In this document: positions 40,360 to 50,246 of the stretch, in pieces | Position numbering within the stretch: position 1 is the stretch's first letter | Layout of the letters: each line of letters opens with the position of its first letter | The notes under the pieces: model-generated | The model's input: the letters and a program-made list of their open reading frames with translations, nothing else | Database searches by the model: none | What the model was told of the DNA's origin: nothing | Translations under genes and position numbers: made by a program | Origin: Desulfobulbaceae bacterium UBA2273 | Lineage (GTDB): Bacteria; Desulfobacterota; Desulfobulbia; Desulfobulbales; Desulfurivibrionaceae | Assembly (NCBI GenBank): GCA_002347095.1 | Contig: DDWZ01000015.1 | Coordinates: 71,562-135,561, forward strand | DNA length: 64,000 nt | Direction of reading: 5' to 3'

Positions 40360-41616
40360 TTAAGCGCGGACCTGCCCTTCGCCGTAAACGATGAACTTTC
40401 TGGTGGTCAGCTCTTTCAGACCCATGGGGCCGTAAGCGTGCAGCTTGGTAGTGCTGATGCCGATCTCTGCGCCCAGGCCGAACTGGCCGCCGTCGGTGAA
40501 CCGGGTGGAGGCGTTGATCATCACCGCCGAGGCATCCACCTCGCGGAGGAAGCGCTGGCCGTTGGCGTAGCTGTTGGTGACGATCACCTCGGTATGCTGG
40601 GAGCCGTACTGAACAATATGGTCCATGGCCGCGTCCAGATCATCAACCACCCGCACCGCCAGGATCAGGTCGAGAAACTCCATGCCGTAATCCGTGGGCA
40701 GGGCCGCGGTGATCTCGGGCAGAATCGCCTTGGCCCGCGGGCAGCCCCGCAATTCGACCCCAGCCTTCTGCAATGCGCCCCAGACCTTGGGCAAAAAGGC
40801 GACGGCGATATCCTTATGGACCAACAAGGCCTCCAGGGCGTTGCACACCCCGGGCCGCTGCACCTTGCCGTTCATGACAATGTTCACCGCCATGTCCAGA
40901 TCCGCGCTGGCATCGACAAAAACATGGCAGACGCCCTTGTAATGCTTGAGCACCGGAATGCGGGAGTTCTCCGCCACAAAACGGATCAAGCTCTCGCCGC
41001 CGCGCGGGATGATCAGGTCGATCTGTTCATCAAGAGTGAGCATGGCCGTAACCGCCTCGCGGTCGGTGACCGGAATCACCTGCACGGCCGCAGCCTCGAT
41101 CTTCTCCGCGGCCAGAGCCTCCTGCAGCACCTTGGCCAGGGCCAGATTGGAATGGATGGCCTCGGAGCCGCCCCGCAAGAGGATGGCGTTGCCCGCCTTG
41201 AGGCAAAGCGCTGCCGCATCCACGGTCACATTGGGCCGCGACTCGTAGATCATGCCGATAACCCCCAACGGGATGCGCATCCGGCCCACAGTAATGCCGG
41301 AGGGCTGTTTGGCCATCTCGCTCACCTCGCCCACCGGATCGGGCAGGGACGCAACCTCGCGCAAGCCTCCGACCATGCTGTCGATCACCTTGTCGGTGAG
41401 CGCCAGCCGGTCGAGCATGGCCGCGGACAGCCCCTTGGCGCGGCCCGCGACCAGATCCTTTTCATTCTCCTGCTGGATATAGGTTTTCTGGGCAAGAAGC
41501 GCCTCGGCCATCTTCAGCAGGGCGTTGTTCTTGGCGGTGGTGGAAAGGTTGGCCATGTTGCGGGACGCCTTTTTGGCCGCCACTGCCATCTGCCTGATAG
41601 TTTCCTGGATGGACAT
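40360..41616 (-). CDS. proA: gamma-glutamyl phosphate reductase
   Basis: This 418-aa enzyme is the second step of proline synthesis. It belongs to the aldehyde dehydrogenase fold; the catalytic Cys lies in QRPGVCNALEALLVH, and the NADPH region includes IGMIYESRPNVTVDAAALCLK. The length is normal. AGGAG stands 7 bases before the ATG. It is separated from proB by a MITE-like insert of about 136 bases rather than the usual tight junction. Confidence 0.96.
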   Translation of the reverse strand: MSIQETIRQMAVAAKKASRNMANLSTTAKNNALLKMAEALLAQKTYIQQENEKDLVAGRAKGLSAAMLDRLALTDKVIDSMVGGLREVASLPDPVGEVSEMAKQPSGITVGRMRIPLGVIGMIYESRPNVTVDAAALCLKAGNAILLRGGSEAIHSNLALAKVLQEALAAEKIEAAAVQVIPVTDREAVTAMLTLDEQIDLIIPRGGESLIRFVAENSRIPVLKHYKGVCHVFVDASADLDMAVNIVMNGKVQRPGVCNALEALLVHKDIAVAFLPKVWGALQKAGVELRGCPRAKAILPEITAALPTDYGMEFLDLILAVRVVDDLDAAMDHIVQYGSQHTEVIVTNSYANGQRFLREVDASAVMINASTRFTDGGQFGLGAEIGISTTKLHAYGPMGLKELTTRKFIVYGEGQVRA

Positions 41617-41648
41617 ATCTTTTGCTCCTTTAGAAGCTAATAACTATA

Positions 41649-41784
41649 ATGAGACTCTTGCAAAATGCTTTGTTGTGCTTCGACAGGCTCAGCATGAACG
41701 GAAAGAAACTATAATGATTTCAAGATGGCTACCGTTCGCCCTGAGCCTGTCGAAGGGGGTTTTTCTCTTTTTGCAAAAGGCTCA
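41649..41784. repeat. MITE-like element containing a REP palindrome
   Basis: Terminal inverted repeats (ATGAGACTCTTGCAAAA / TTTTTGCAAAAGGCTCAT) enclose an inner inverted pair, GCTTCGACAGGCTCAGCATG and CGTTCGCCCTGAGCCTGTCG, the widespread REP-type palindrome. No reading frame is inside. The stop codon of proB falls in its right terminal repeat. Confidence 0.75.
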
Positions 41785-42939
41785 TAATATCACCAAATTA
41801 TCCCTATGGATAACCTCGTCGCTGTCCTTGGCCCGCTCCAACACCTGCTCGATCTGGTTGGTCTTCACGCCCTTGATCCGGTCGATATCAGTGGAAGCGT
41901 AGTTGACCAGCCCGGCGGCCAGAGGCTCGCCCTGTTCGTTGACGCAATGCACCGGCGCGCCGATGCCGAACTTGCCACGGACCTCGATAATCCCCGAAGG
42001 AAGCAGGCTTTTCCCCCCTTGCAGCACGGCCTTGCACGCCCCACCATCAAGAACCAGAGACCCTTGCGGCCGCAGGGTATAGGCAATCCAGTGCTTGCGG
42101 CTCGCCAGTTTTTCCGCCTGGGGCAGAAAAAAAGTGCCGACCAGCTCTCCGGCAAAAAGCCGAGAGATGGTGTCCGGCTCCCGGCCCGGGCCGATGAAGC
42201 AGCAACCGCCCCGCGCCGCCACCATCTTAGCGGCCTTGACCTTGCTGCCCATGCCGCCGGTGCCCACGCCGCTGTGCACCGCGCCCACCATCCCCTGCAC
42301 CGCGGCGTCGATCTTGGCCACGGTATATACCGGCCGGGCTTCAGGGTTGGTAAGGGGGTTGGCGGAAAACAGACCGGAAACATCGGTCAGGCAGACAAAG
42401 ATATCCGCCTCGGTGAGGTTGGTGACCATGGCGCCCAGGGCGTCGTTGTCGCCAAAGCGCAGCTCTTCCACGGAGACGGTGTCGTTTTCGTTGATGATGG
42501 GGACCAAGCCCCAATCCAGCAGGGTAAAGAGGGTGTTGCGGACATTGAGATACCGGTCCCGATGGGACAGGGCGTCGTGGGTAAGCAGAACCTGGGCCAC
42601 CTTCTGGCCCAATTGCTCGAAGATCTTTTCGTAGGAGCGCATCAGGCTGCTCTGGCCGATGGCGGCGGCAGCCTGTTTTTCCCGCAGGGTCAAGGCACGG
42701 TCGCCAAGGCCCATCTTGCGGCGGCCGGCCGCGACCGCGCCGGAGCTGACCAGAATCACCTGCCGCCCGCTCTGCCGCAGGGCGCAGATCTCCTTGGCCA
42801 GAGCGTCCAGCACGGGCAGGTTCAATCCTTCCCCAGTGGTAAGGACGGCGCTGCCCACCTTGATCACTACTCTTTTGGCCCGATCCAGAAAACTCCGTCG
42901 CAGCGCCAGGTCTTCGTCATGCTCCATCGCTGTGGTCAT
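41782..42939 (-). CDS. proB: glutamate 5-kinase with PUA domain
   Basis: This 385-aa enzyme is the first step of proline synthesis. It has an amino-acid kinase domain (RVVIKVGSAVLTT; VLLTHDALSHRDRYLNVRNT; PIINENDTVSVEELRFGDND) and a C-terminal PUA domain from about residue 285. The ATG overlaps the obg stop by one base (TGATG). The last residues (NLVIL) lie within or against the MITE, so the natural C-terminus may have been altered. Confidence 0.95.
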   Translation of the reverse strand: MTTAMEHDEDLALRRSFLDRAKRVVIKVGSAVLTTGEGLNLPVLDALAKEICALRQSGRQVILVSSGAVAAGRRKMGLGDRALTLREKQAAAAIGQSSLMRSYEKIFEQLGQKVAQVLLTHDALSHRDRYLNVRNTLFTLLDWGLVPIINENDTVSVEELRFGDNDALGAMVTNLTEADIFVCLTDVSGLFSANPLTNPEARPVYTVAKIDAAVQGMVGAVHSGVGTGGMGSKVKAAKMVAARGGCCFIGPGREPDTISRLFAGELVGTFFLPQAEKLASRKHWIAYTLRPQGSLVLDGGACKAVLQGGKSLLPSGIIEVRGKFGIGAPVHCVNEQGEPLAAGLVNYASTDIDRIKGVKTNQIEQVLERAKDSDEVIHRDNLVIL

Positions 42940-43946
42940 CACGCCTCTCTTTCTGTCAGCATCTCTCCCAACGCTTCCTGCAACTGCGCGAGCCCTTGCC
43001 CGGTAAGCGCCGAAATGGCAAGCGGCCTGACTCCCTCCGCTTTGAAAAACAGCTCCTGCAAAGCAGCAAGCCGTTGCTCGTCTTCCAGCAGATCAATCTT
43101 GTTGAGCACCACCAGCCGCTGCCGATCCATCAACTCATCATTGTAGACGCGCAACTCGTTTTCCAGGGTGCGGTACTCCTGCAAAGGCTGTTCCTCCGGG
43201 GATGAAGCGTCAATGACATGGAGGAGTATCTGGGTGCGTTCGATGTGCCGGAGAAACTTGTGGCCGAGCCCGGCCCCGGTATGCGCCCCCTCGATCAAGC
43301 CGGGGATGTCCGCAATGATGTAAGCGCCGGAATCGGGAAGATTCATGACGCCAAGCTGCGGCTCAAGGGTGGTGAAGGGATAGGGCGCGACCTTGGGGTT
43401 GGCGGCGGAGAGCTTGGAAAGCAGCGTGGATTTGCCGGCGTTGGGCAGGCCGATCAGACCGATATCCGCCAGCAGCTTCAGCTCGATGCGCAACCAGCGC
43501 TCCTCGCCTTCTTGGCCCTTGGTGGCAATGCGGGGCGCCCGGTTCTGGGCCGTGGCAAAATGGACATTGCCCTTGCCGCCCTCGCCGCCTTTCGCGGCAA
43601 GAAAGCGGTCGCCCTCTTGCAGCAGTTCGGCGAGAACCTCACCGGTTTCCACATCCTTGAGGATGGAACCGAGGGGCACATAGAGGGTAAAGCTCTCCCC
43701 CTTGCGGCCGTACATCCTCTTGCCGCGACCGGGAGTGCCATTCTGCGCAAGAAAGTGGGATTTAAAACGGAAATCAAGAAGAGAGGCAAGCTTGCGTGAG
43801 GCCTCGATTATGACCGAGCCCCCATCGCCGCCATCACCCCCGTCGGGGCCGCCTTTGGGAACAAACTTTTCCCGTCGGAAACTCAAACATCCATTGCCGC
43901 CGTCTCCGGCCTTGACAAAGAACTTTGCTTCATCGATAAAAGCCAT
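42939..43946 (-). CDS. obg: GTPase Obg/CgtA
   Basis: This is a 335-aa ribosome-associated GTPase. It has the glycine-rich Obg fold (GDGGNGCLSFRREKFVPKGG...), then the G domain with GLPNAGKSTLLSKLS (G1), DIPGLIEGAH (G3) and LNKIDLLED (G4). It acts in 50S subunit assembly. The ATG was set at MAFIDEAKFFVKAG, the standard start. It lies between rpmA and proB in the usual order. Confidence 0.96.
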   Translation of the reverse strand: MAFIDEAKFFVKAGDGGNGCLSFRREKFVPKGGPDGGDGGDGGSVIIEASRKLASLLDFRFKSHFLAQNGTPGRGKRMYGRKGESFTLYVPLGSILKDVETGEVLAELLQEGDRFLAAKGGEGGKGNVHFATAQNRAPRIATKGQEGEERWLRIELKLLADIGLIGLPNAGKSTLLSKLSAANPKVAPYPFTTLEPQLGVMNLPDSGAYIIADIPGLIEGAHTGAGLGHKFLRHIERTQILLHVIDASSPEEQPLQEYRTLENELRVYNDELMDRQRLVVLNKIDLLEDEQRLAALQELFFKAEGVRPLAISALTGQGLAQLQEALGEMLTEREA

Positions 43947-44110
43947 CGTCGCCGCCAGTATAAGATTTCTGCCGGAGGCTGCTGCGGCACACGTTACAGT
44001 GCCAACGCAGCAGCAGGCACACACTATGAAAGAGCTGTTGCGAAACAGGCACTGCTTTTCCGGCTGTCGCCATGCGCCGCCTCGTCAACAACGCGGCTGC
44101 GGACAACTCC

Positions 44111-44389
44111 TTACGCCGCTATCTCTGCCTTGGCTTCAACCGGGTAGATGCTGACCCTTTTTCTGTTGCGGCCAAATTCTTCGTATTTCACAACGCCGTC
44201 GATCATGGCAAACAGGGTGTAATCACGCCCACAGCCAACGTTTTTCCCGGGGTGGATCACGGTGCCGACCTGGCGCACCAGGATGTTGCCGGCCCGGACA
44301 ACCTGCCCGCCGAACCTCTTGATACCCCGCCGTTGAGAATTACTGTCACGACCGTTTTTTGAGCTACCGCCCGCTTTCTTATGTGCCAC
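44111..44389 (-). CDS. rpmA: 50S ribosomal protein L27
   Basis: This 92-aa protein begins [20 protein letters not shown] and includes [20 protein letters not shown]. The start is GTG with GAGGTG 5 bases ahead. It sits between rplU and obg, as usual. L27 lies at the peptidyl-transferase centre. Confidence 0.97.
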   Translation of the reverse strand: MAHKKAGGSSKNGRDSNSQRRGIKRFGGQVVRAGNILVRQVGTVIHPGKNVGCGRDYTLFAMIDGVVKYEEFGRNRKRVSIYPVEAKAEIAA

Positions 44390-44475
44390 AATAACACCTC
44401 GTGTGTTTCAGTCCTGATGGCGTGGTACACGCACATCAGTTGTTTTTTCGACGACCCTAACCGTTTCCAGCCCTG

Positions 44476-44787
44476 TTAGGCGGAAATTTCCTTGATCTCA
44501 AGGGAGGTGAAAGGCTGGCGATGACCAGTTTTCACGCGATAGGCCTTACGGCGTCTCTTTTTGAAGATCAGAACCTTCTTGGCCTTGTCCTGCTCGACGA
44601 TACAAGCCATGACCTTGGCCCCGACAAGAACGGGCTGGCCGATCTTGACCTCTTCCCCGTCGGCAATGAGGAGAACATCGGACAACTCAATGGTATCACC
44701 AATATTGCCGGCAAGTTTCTCAACCCGGACGCGCTCGCCAGGTGCAACCTGATACTGTTTACCGCCGGTACGAATGATTGCGTACAT
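44476..44787 (-). CDS. rplU: 50S ribosomal protein L21
   Basis: This 103-aa protein has MYAIIRTGGKQYQVAPGERV at the start and the RNA-binding end FKKRRRKAYRVKTGHRQPFT. GGAGGAATT precedes the ATG. The 265 bases between it and the upstream RNase G gene are its leader region; hairpins there could serve autoregulation, but I see no match to a known leader that I could defend. Confidence 0.97.
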   Translation of the reverse strand: MYAIIRTGGKQYQVAPGERVRVEKLAGNIGDTIELSDVLLIADGEEVKIGQPVLVGAKVMACIVEQDKAKKVLIFKKRRRKAYRVKTGHRQPFTSLEIKEISA

Positions 44788-45052
44788 AATTCCTCCAACA
44801 ACTGAACTCTTCAAGAGATAAACGGCTGATGCCAGCCGACTCGGTGAACAATACTTCTTTTTTTGACCCGCGCCTCGATGGTTTCCCGTGCTGGCGAAAA
44901 CCGCCGGACAAGAGGGGCTGAACAAGCCAATCTCGCCTGGTGCGTGAAACCGATCTTAATACCATACAGGGCTACATTGTCAAGCAAGAATATCCCCTCT
45001 TCCAGCAAAACCCGTCCCTGCGTCGCTCTTTCAGCATCCCTGATCCGGGCGG

Positions 45053-46594
45053 TTATTCCCGGCCCCAGAGAATTTCGTATTTTTCCAGATGCACATCACG
45101 CACCGGTTCAATGATGATCTGTTTGCCCGTGGAGCCCTGGAGGTAGTCGATGGTCGCCGCCTCCTCCTTGAGCATCATGGCCGCCACCCTCGGGTGCACC
45201 TTGAGGACGACATTGTCGGCCAAGGCTTTTATGGCCTCGCGCTCCACCTTGCGGAAGATCTCATAACAGATGGTTCGGCCCGACTTCAGCATGCCATCGC
45301 CGTGGCAATAGAGGCAGGGCTCGCACATCATATGCCGCAAATCCTCCCGGTTGCGCTTGCGGGTCATCTGCACCAGGCCGAACTCGGAAACCCGGAGGAT
45401 GTTGATCCGGCTCTTGTCCTTTTTGGCCGCCTCCTTGAAGGCGGAAAAGACCTCTTCCCGGTGGGCCTCCTCTTCCATGTCGATGAAATCGACAATGATA
45501 ATCCCGCCGATATTGCGCAGCCGGAGCTGATAGGCGATCTCCTTGACCGCCTCCATGTTGGTCTTGAAAATGGTTTCCTCAAGCCCGCTTTTGCCCACAT
45601 ACCGGCCGGTGTTCACGTCGATAACCGTGAGGGCCTCGGTGGTTTCGATGATGATGTAGCCGCCGCAGCGCAGCCAGATCTTTTTATCGAGCGCCCGGTT
45701 GATATCCATCTCGACCCCATGGCTGTCAAACAGGGGGATCGGGCTTTCCGAGAGCTGCACCCTGCCCTGCAAGCGCGGGGCAAAGGTTTCGACAAAATGC
45801 TGCACCCGGTTGAAGGTCTTCAGATCATCGACCACAACCCGCTCCACCTCCGGGGAAAAGATATCGCGCACCACCCGCAGGGTGATGTCGAGATCCTCAT
45901 ACACCAGGCTGGGAACCGCGGCCTTGGCCGCGATATCCTGAATCTCCCCCCAGGTATGGAGGAGAAACTCCATATCCGCCTCAAGATCCTCGTTGGTGGC
46001 GTTCTCCGCCACGGTCCGCACGATAAAGCCGGTGCCGGCCGGACGCAGGGTTTCGATATCCTGCCGGAGCTGCTTGCGGACGGTTTCGTCTTCGATCTTG
46101 CGCGAAATCCCGATGTGATCGGTCATGGGCATGAAGACCAGATTCCGGCACGGCAGGGTGATATTGCAGGTCAGCCTGGCGCCCTTGGTGCCGAGGGGCT
46201 CCTTGCAGATCTGCACCAGGATATCCTGCCCTTCGGTGAGTAGATCGCCGATGTTCAGGCCGGGGGTACGCCGGCAGAGGGACTCCGGGGTCTCGTTGCC
46301 GCAGCAGCCGCCACCGCAGTCTTCGGCCCGGTCACTTTTGGCCAGCCGCTTTTCAAAGTCATCGGTGCTGATATGGACATCGTCCACGTAAAGAAAACCG
46401 GTGCGCTCCAAGCCGATATCCACAAAGGCCGCCTGCATGCCGGAGAGCACCCGGACAACCCTCCCCCGGTAGATGTTACCGACCAGCCCCTTCTCCCGGG
46501 GCTGCTCCAGGTAAAATTCCACCAGATTGCCGTGTTCCACCAAGGCAATCCGGATCTCGTAGGGTGTGGCGTTGATCAGCAGTTCGGTAGACAT
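45053..46594 (-). CDS. rng: ribonuclease G/E family endoribonuclease
   Basis: This 513-aa enzyme has an S1 domain (~37-130; GNIYRGRVVRVLSGMQAAFV), catalytic Asp residues in ALTVIDVNTG (~300) and IIIVDFIDMEEE (~345), and the zinc-link CEPCLYCHGDGM. It has no long C-terminal scaffold, so it is RNase G-like. It matures 16S rRNA and decays mRNA. Its place upstream of rplU-rpmA-obg is conserved in related bacteria. The second Met, MSTELLINATPYE, is the usual start. Confidence 0.93.
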   Translation of the reverse strand: MSTELLINATPYEIRIALVEHGNLVEFYLEQPREKGLVGNIYRGRVVRVLSGMQAAFVDIGLERTGFLYVDDVHISTDDFEKRLAKSDRAEDCGGGCCGNETPESLCRRTPGLNIGDLLTEGQDILVQICKEPLGTKGARLTCNITLPCRNLVFMPMTDHIGISRKIEDETVRKQLRQDIETLRPAGTGFIVRTVAENATNEDLEADMEFLLHTWGEIQDIAAKAAVPSLVYEDLDITLRVVRDIFSPEVERVVVDDLKTFNRVQHFVETFAPRLQGRVQLSESPIPLFDSHGVEMDINRALDKKIWLRCGGYIIIETTEALTVIDVNTGRYVGKSGLEETIFKTNMEAVKEIAYQLRLRNIGGIIIVDFIDMEEEAHREEVFSAFKEAAKKDKSRINILRVSEFGLVQMTRKRNREDLRHMMCEPCLYCHGDGMLKSGRTICYEIFRKVEREAIKALADNVVLKVHPRVAAMMLKEEAATIDYLQGSTGKQIIIEPVRDVHLEKYEILWGRE

Positions 46595-46768
46595 GATTCT
46601 CACCAGACAGGTAAATTAAAAATTTTAACGCTCTGCGCAATGACGCGAGGGTTTAGCGGTGTGCTAACGGCGGACCGTTTATTTGCGACACTGCATCCCT
46701 GCGTCTCCGCGCCTTGGCGTTACGTTTTTTCGTCACTACGAAGCCAGCACCTTTTTATTGTGCTCTCG

Positions 46769-49309
46769 TCATTTTTCACTAACCGGATATGGCTCACTCG
46801 CCACCTTCAAGACCCTGGCCCTCCGGATCTCTTCTTCGGGCAACCCGAAAAGCTTGGCCGCAATCTCAAGCGGCTTGCCGCCCGGCTGGCCGGGTGCGCT
46901 GAACACAGACAGCGCCAGTTCGCCCTCGGGGGTCAGCCGGAGACTATGCAGCAGGGGCCGCAGATCGAGCTGTTTTTCCATCCCCTTGCGGACAACTACC
47001 ACCGGCAGACTCTCCTGGGCCATAACCCGATCCAGTTCCGCCTGGACAGGCAATTTGGGCAGACGGAGATGATAGGTGGTGACCATGGTCCCCGCATGTT
47101 CCTTGCCGGCCAGCACCGCCTGCGTGATGACGAGTCCCTCGGGAAGCTGCCTGTTCATTGCGGGCACAAAACCGCCGAGGTCCGCAAGCGGCTCCCAAAG
47201 ATCGATCAGGACAAATTCCGCCAAACTTTCCGTGCCCAGGGGCAGGGCCGGACTAAAAGAAACCTTGGGGGTCGGATTGAACCCCTGGGAAAAGTTCAGC
47301 GGCAGCTTGGCCCGGCTGAAGGCCCGGAAAAAAACCTGGAGCAGTTCCAGGTGGCTGAGCAGCCTGGCATTGCCCAAACGGGAATAGGTGAGCTTATACA
47401 CGAAGTGCGGGCGAAGGGATTGCGGCGCGGAGGTCTCCTCCGGCCGCGGCGTTTCTTGTGGTGCCGGCTCGATCCCGGCCTTCTCCTGCTTGCGATGATG
47501 CACGATGGGCTTGAGGGTTTTCAGGTCGCAGACCCCGCATTGCTGGCAACCGTGCACCCGGCAGTCCGGGGTATACTCTTCCCGCAATCCCTTAGCGTAT
47601 TCCTCGGCAAAAAAATCGCTCCGGACCCCGATGCCGAGATGCTGCCAGGGCAGCACCTCATCCGCTTCCCTCCGGCGCAGATACCCGTCCAGCTCCAGTC
47701 CGCAGGCCACGGCAGCCTCCTGCCAGCGATGCAGGTCAAAATGCTCGGACCAGGCATCCATGCGCGCGCCCCGCTGCCAGGCCTCCTCCAGCAACCGGCT
47801 CAGACACCGGTCGCCCCGGGAAAAAACCCCTTCCAGATAACTCATCCGCGGATCATGCCGCTTCAGGGTGCAGTTCTTGCCATAGAGCCGTTTCTTGATG
47901 GCATCCATCCGCGCATAGCCTTCTTCCATGGAGAGCTGCGGCTCCCGCTCAAACGCGGTATGGGGCTTGGGCACAAAGGTGGCGGCGCTCACGTTCACCC
48001 GACAATTGCCGCCTTTTCCGGCCTTGAGCACCTTCTGGGCCAGGGCCGGGATCGCGGCCACGTCCTCCTCGGTTTCCGTGGGCAACCCGAACATGAAGTA
48101 GAGCTTGATCAGTTTCCAGCCCAGGCCGTAGGCGGCATCCGCCGTGGCCAGCAGGTCTTCCTCGGTGATCCCCTTGTTGATCACCCTGCGCAACCGGTCG
48201 GTACCCGCCTCCGGGGCCAGGGTAAAGCCGGTCTTGCGCACCCGCTTGATCTGCTCCATGATCGCCGGGGTGAGGGTGCCGACCCGCAAGGACGGCAGGG
48301 ACACGGAGACATGCTCCTTGGCAAAGCGGTTCATCAACCGGACCAACAGCTCGCTCAGGCAGGAATAATCGCCGGTGGAAAGCGAAAGCAGGGCCAGCTC
48401 CTCGAAGCCGCCCTCGGCAATGCCTTTTTCGGCCATGGCAAAGATCTTCTCCGGGGTGCGCTCCCGCACCGGCCGGTAGATCATGCCCGCCTGGCAAAAA
48501 CGGCAGCCCCGGGTGCAACCCCGGGCGATCTCCAAGCCCAGCCGGTCGTGGACGATCCGGGTAAGCGGCACCAGGGGGGGCTGTTCGATGCTGGCGCCTT
48601 CCAGGTCGGCAAGAATCCTTCGCCGCACCAACCCGTTGCCGGAAAGCACTTGCATGCCGAGAAACTTGCCGCCATCGTCGTAACGCGGCTCAAAAAAGGA
48701 GGGGACATACACCCCCTCGATGCGACTGAGCCGCTCCAGCACCGCCTGCCGCTCTTCCCCGCTTTCCTTGGCCGCGCGAACCGCCTCGCATATTTCCAGC
48801 ACCGCTTCCTCGCCGTCTCCGAGAAGAATGGCGTCAAAGAAATCCGCCACCGGCTCGGGATGGAAGGCGCAGGGCCCGCCGCCGATGACCAGGGGATGCG
48901 CTGCGGTGCGGTCCGCGCTGCGGAAGGGCAGCCCGGCCAGTTCGAGGATGGTGAGGATATTGGTATAGCAGAGTTCGTAGGGCAGAGTGATGCCGAGGAT
49001 ATCGAAATCAGCCACCGGGTGCTGCGACTCCAGGGAAAACAGGGGGAGATGGTGGGCGCGGAGCAGCTCCTCCAGATCGCGGTCCGGGGTATAGACCCGT
49101 TCGGCCACCAGATCCTTCCGGGCGTTGACGATATGGTAGAGGATCTGCAACCCCTGGTGGGACATGCCCAGCTCGTAGAGGTCCGGGAAGGCCAGCACCA
49201 TGCGAAGGGCAACGGAATCCCACTCCTTTTTCACCACATGCAGCTCGTTGCCGCCATATCTGCTGGGCTGTCTCACCTGCGGCAGCAGGGTATCTATCTC
49301 GCTATTCAT
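46769..49309 (-). CDS. radical SAM protein fused to DUF2344 (TIGR03960 + TIGR03936)
   Basis: This 846-aa protein is a fusion. Residues ~1-180 hold a B12-binding-like domain and ~220-600 a radical SAM core with the 4Fe-4S motif CTRGCRFCQAG. The last ~230 residues, starting YKLTYSRLGNARLLSHLELL, are the DUF2344 domain that is a separate gene elsewhere. It precedes the RNase G gene, as is common for this family. The reaction is unknown; an RNA-modification role has been proposed because of the linkage. AGGAAA lies ahead of the chosen ATG (MNSEIDTLLPQV). Confidence 0.9.
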   Translation of the reverse strand: MNSEIDTLLPQVRQPSRYGGNELHVVKKEWDSVALRMVLAFPDLYELGMSHQGLQILYHIVNARKDLVAERVYTPDRDLEELLRAHHLPLFSLESQHPVADFDILGITLPYELCYTNILTILELAGLPFRSADRTAAHPLVIGGGPCAFHPEPVADFFDAILLGDGEEAVLEICEAVRAAKESGEERQAVLERLSRIEGVYVPSFFEPRYDDGGKFLGMQVLSGNGLVRRRILADLEGASIEQPPLVPLTRIVHDRLGLEIARGCTRGCRFCQAGMIYRPVRERTPEKIFAMAEKGIAEGGFEELALLSLSTGDYSCLSELLVRLMNRFAKEHVSVSLPSLRVGTLTPAIMEQIKRVRKTGFTLAPEAGTDRLRRVINKGITEEDLLATADAAYGLGWKLIKLYFMFGLPTETEEDVAAIPALAQKVLKAGKGGNCRVNVSAATFVPKPHTAFEREPQLSMEEGYARMDAIKKRLYGKNCTLKRHDPRMSYLEGVFSRGDRCLSRLLEEAWQRGARMDAWSEHFDLHRWQEAAVACGLELDGYLRRREADEVLPWQHLGIGVRSDFFAEEYAKGLREEYTPDCRVHGCQQCGVCDLKTLKPIVHHRKQEKAGIEPAPQETPRPEETSAPQSLRPHFVYKLTYSRLGNARLLSHLELLQVFFRAFSRAKLPLNFSQGFNPTPKVSFSPALPLGTESLAEFVLIDLWEPLADLGGFVPAMNRQLPEGLVITQAVLAGKEHAGTMVTTYHLRLPKLPVQAELDRVMAQESLPVVVVRKGMEKQLDLRPLLHSLRLTPEGELALSVFSAPGQPGGKPLEIAAKLFGLPEEEIRRARVLKVASEPYPVSEK

Positions 49310-49406
49310 CGAAATTTCCTGAATAAAACCGGCCGATCGGAGCCGATTGATCGTTACAGTGTTGGCCTGGGCCAAAGCGGATACGGTGGCGCGGGACGGT
49401 TACGAG

Positions 49407-50246
49407 CTACTCAACAGGCACCAGGGCAAAACCGGCAGGCAGATCCACCTGAAAATCGTTCGCGCTGAAGACCGCATCAGGCAGCCAATCTCCAAGAACA
49501 AGCTCCATGACCGCGCCGTTATGGTTGGCGTGAATCCTGATCAGCCCCGGCATTCGACAATTATCCGATCCGCCTTCGGAGGCCGGCGCATAGTTGTCAT
49601 ACCAGACATCAACCATGATCCGGCCGTCGGCCCCTGCAACCAAATGCCGCAGGATCACCTGTTGCGTCGGATCAAAAAGCACATGCCGCCGGAGCGACTC
49701 TCCCCCGGAAGCCTCGCTGGCGTAGGCGAGTTCCAGCCACAGACCGCGCCCTTCCGGATCTTGGGCCACGGAAAAAATCCGCAGCGTTTCAGGAGCCAGT
49801 CTGCCTGCAAGCCAAAAAAAACCGTGAGCCGGATCAAAACCCCGGGGAGCATATTTCTTAAAGGCGGCGGCGGTGACCAGCCCCTCATACCCCTTTCCTT
49901 CCGGCACCACGACATACCGGAAAAAAGTGCCGTCCGTGGCCAGGAACATCATGGGTTGCCCCAGGGGATTGAGGCCGGTGAATTTCAAATACGAGGGCGC
50001 CTTGGCTTGGACAAAACCGGAGATCGTGCCATTCTGCACCAGGGATTTCAACGAAAGCCGCACCTGGGCGTCAAGGCAGCAGGAGCACTCCTGCTGGTGC
50101 GCCATGGCTTCGCGGAACCGGGCCACGGCTTCCTGTTGCTGCAACTCACCCAGCGGCCGGGTGGCCGGCAGGGTGGCGCAGCCGCCGGCAAAGAGCAGAA
50201 GAACAACAAGCCCCCCCCACAAGGCGCGAAGAAGGGCGCGATTCAT
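49407..50246 (-). CDS. outer-membrane lipoprotein (LolB/DUF4292-like)
   Basis: This 279-aa product has a lipoprotein signal ending LLLFAGGC. The mature part has a beta-rich pattern with alternating hydrophobics (VRLSLKSLVQNGTISGFVQA; YLKFTGLNPLGQPMMFLATD), as in LolB- or DUF4292-type lipid-binding lipoproteins. A Cys pair, ECSCCLD, follows near residue 55. Its ATG overlaps the stop of the TPR gene by 4 bases, so the two are coupled and probably act together at the outer membrane. Confidence 0.75.
   Translation of the reverse strand: MNRALLRALWGGLVVLLLFAGGCATLPATRPLGELQQQEAVARFREAMAHQQECSCCLDAQVRLSLKSLVQNGTISGFVQAKAPSYLKFTGLNPLGQPMMFLATDGTFFRYVVVPEGKGYEGLVTAAAFKKYAPRGFDPAHGFFWLAGRLAPETLRIFSVAQDPEGRGLWLELAYASEASGGESLRRHVLFDPTQQVILRHLVAGADGRIMVDVWYDNYAPASEGGSDNCRMPGLIRIHANHNGAVMELVLGDWLPDAVFSANDFQVDLPAGFALVPVE

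Noticed and set aside
40183-41640. Long plus-strand frame opposite nadD and proA
   Set aside because: Antisense shadow of proA; composition typical of reversed GC-rich coding sequence.
41806-43146. Long plus-strand frame opposite proB and obg
   Set aside because: A shadow of two conserved minus-strand genes.
44788-45052. L21 leader RNA between rng and rplU
   Set aside because: The position is right and hairpins can be drawn, but I could not match a known L21 leader structure by eye.
46373-49468. Very long plus-strand open frame (over 1000 codons)
   Set aside because: It lies opposite RNase G and the radical-SAM gene, whose motifs are unmistakable. The frame is open only because GC-rich minus-strand codons leave few stops on the other strand; its translation is Pro/Gly/His-rich with no domain.
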